Shown here: piece by piece, positions 14,229 through 14,319 of the stretch
Layout: the number at the start of each line of letters is the position of its first letter
Position numbering within the stretch: position 1 is the stretch's first letter
The notes under the pieces: generated by a model
What the model saw: the letters and a program-made list of their open reading frames with translations, nothing else
Database searches by the model: none
What the model was told of the DNA's origin: nothing
Assembly: GCA_947095945.1 (NCBI GenBank)
Contig: CAMUQM010000035.1
Location: 1-14,319, forward strand
Direction of reading: 5' to 3'
Length of the DNA: 14,319 bases
Origin: an uncultured Prevotella sp.
Lineage (GTDB): Bacteria > Bacteroidota > Bacteroidia > Bacteroidales > Bacteroidaceae
Position numbers and translations under genes: made by a program

Positions 14229-14319
14229 ATTTTCATGAAAATAAATATTTCTTCTCACGTAAAAAAATATTTCTTCTCACGTAAAAAAATATTTCTTCTC
14301 ACGTAAAAAAATATTTCTT
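14229..14319. repeat. AT-rich 22-bp-period array, second copy, cut by window end
   Basis: A perfect 14-bp palindrome ATTTTCATGAAAAT (14229-14242) opens the array. Core CATGA at 14234 is followed by CACGT at 14256, 14278 and 14300, all 22 bp apart. The repeated unit is CACGTAAAAAAATATTTCTT plus CT, identical in the complete copies. The array runs off the right edge, so its length and whether it closes with an inverted CATGA end, as at 6321-6406, are unknown. The near-identical units suggest recent tandem expansion. Confidence 0.85.

Overview
The window looks like chromosomal DNA of a Prevotella-like member of the Bacteroidota. The evidence is the long IspG form, the Bacteroidota-type LeuS, an outer-membrane beta-barrel receptor of the OMP_b-brl_3 type, promoters of the TTTG-N19-TAnnTTTG kind, few Shine-Dalgarno sequences, and AT-rich spacers full of short dispersed repeats. 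Species cannot be fixed from the sequence alone. There are nine protein genes, all housekeeping or envelope functions, and no tRNA, rRNA, transposase, phage or CRISPR locus was seen.

Left block, all on the minus strand and read from 6009 down to 413: a 215-residue protein of unknown function, rpoN (sigma-54), a divergent PAP2-type membrane protein, purE (purine synthesis) and ispG (isoprenoid synthesis). The first three genes lie 40-45 bp apart; wider spacers of 128 and 167 bp precede purE and ispG, the latter filled by a MITE-like repeat. A good promoter lies in front of the 215-residue gene and a second one in front of rpoN. To the right is a solitary minus-strand TonB-dependent-receptor-like gene (6558-8735) with its own promoter.

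Right block, on the plus strand: leuS, a YitT-family membrane protein and rdgB (nucleotide-pool cleaning). A structured spacer lies between leuS and yitT, and a strong stem-loop terminator between yitT and rdgB.

The most unusual content is in the spacers. Two unrelated repeat families, one GC-rich (241-323 and 9089-9148) and one AT-rich (6321-6406 and 14229-14319), are both built of short palindromic cores spaced exactly 22 bp apart, about two helical turns. Other points are an exact-register internal duplication in the unknown protein beside rpoN, low-complexity insertions in LeuS and IspG, and three genes whose longest reading frames start too far upstream, as promoter, repeat or terminator positions show.
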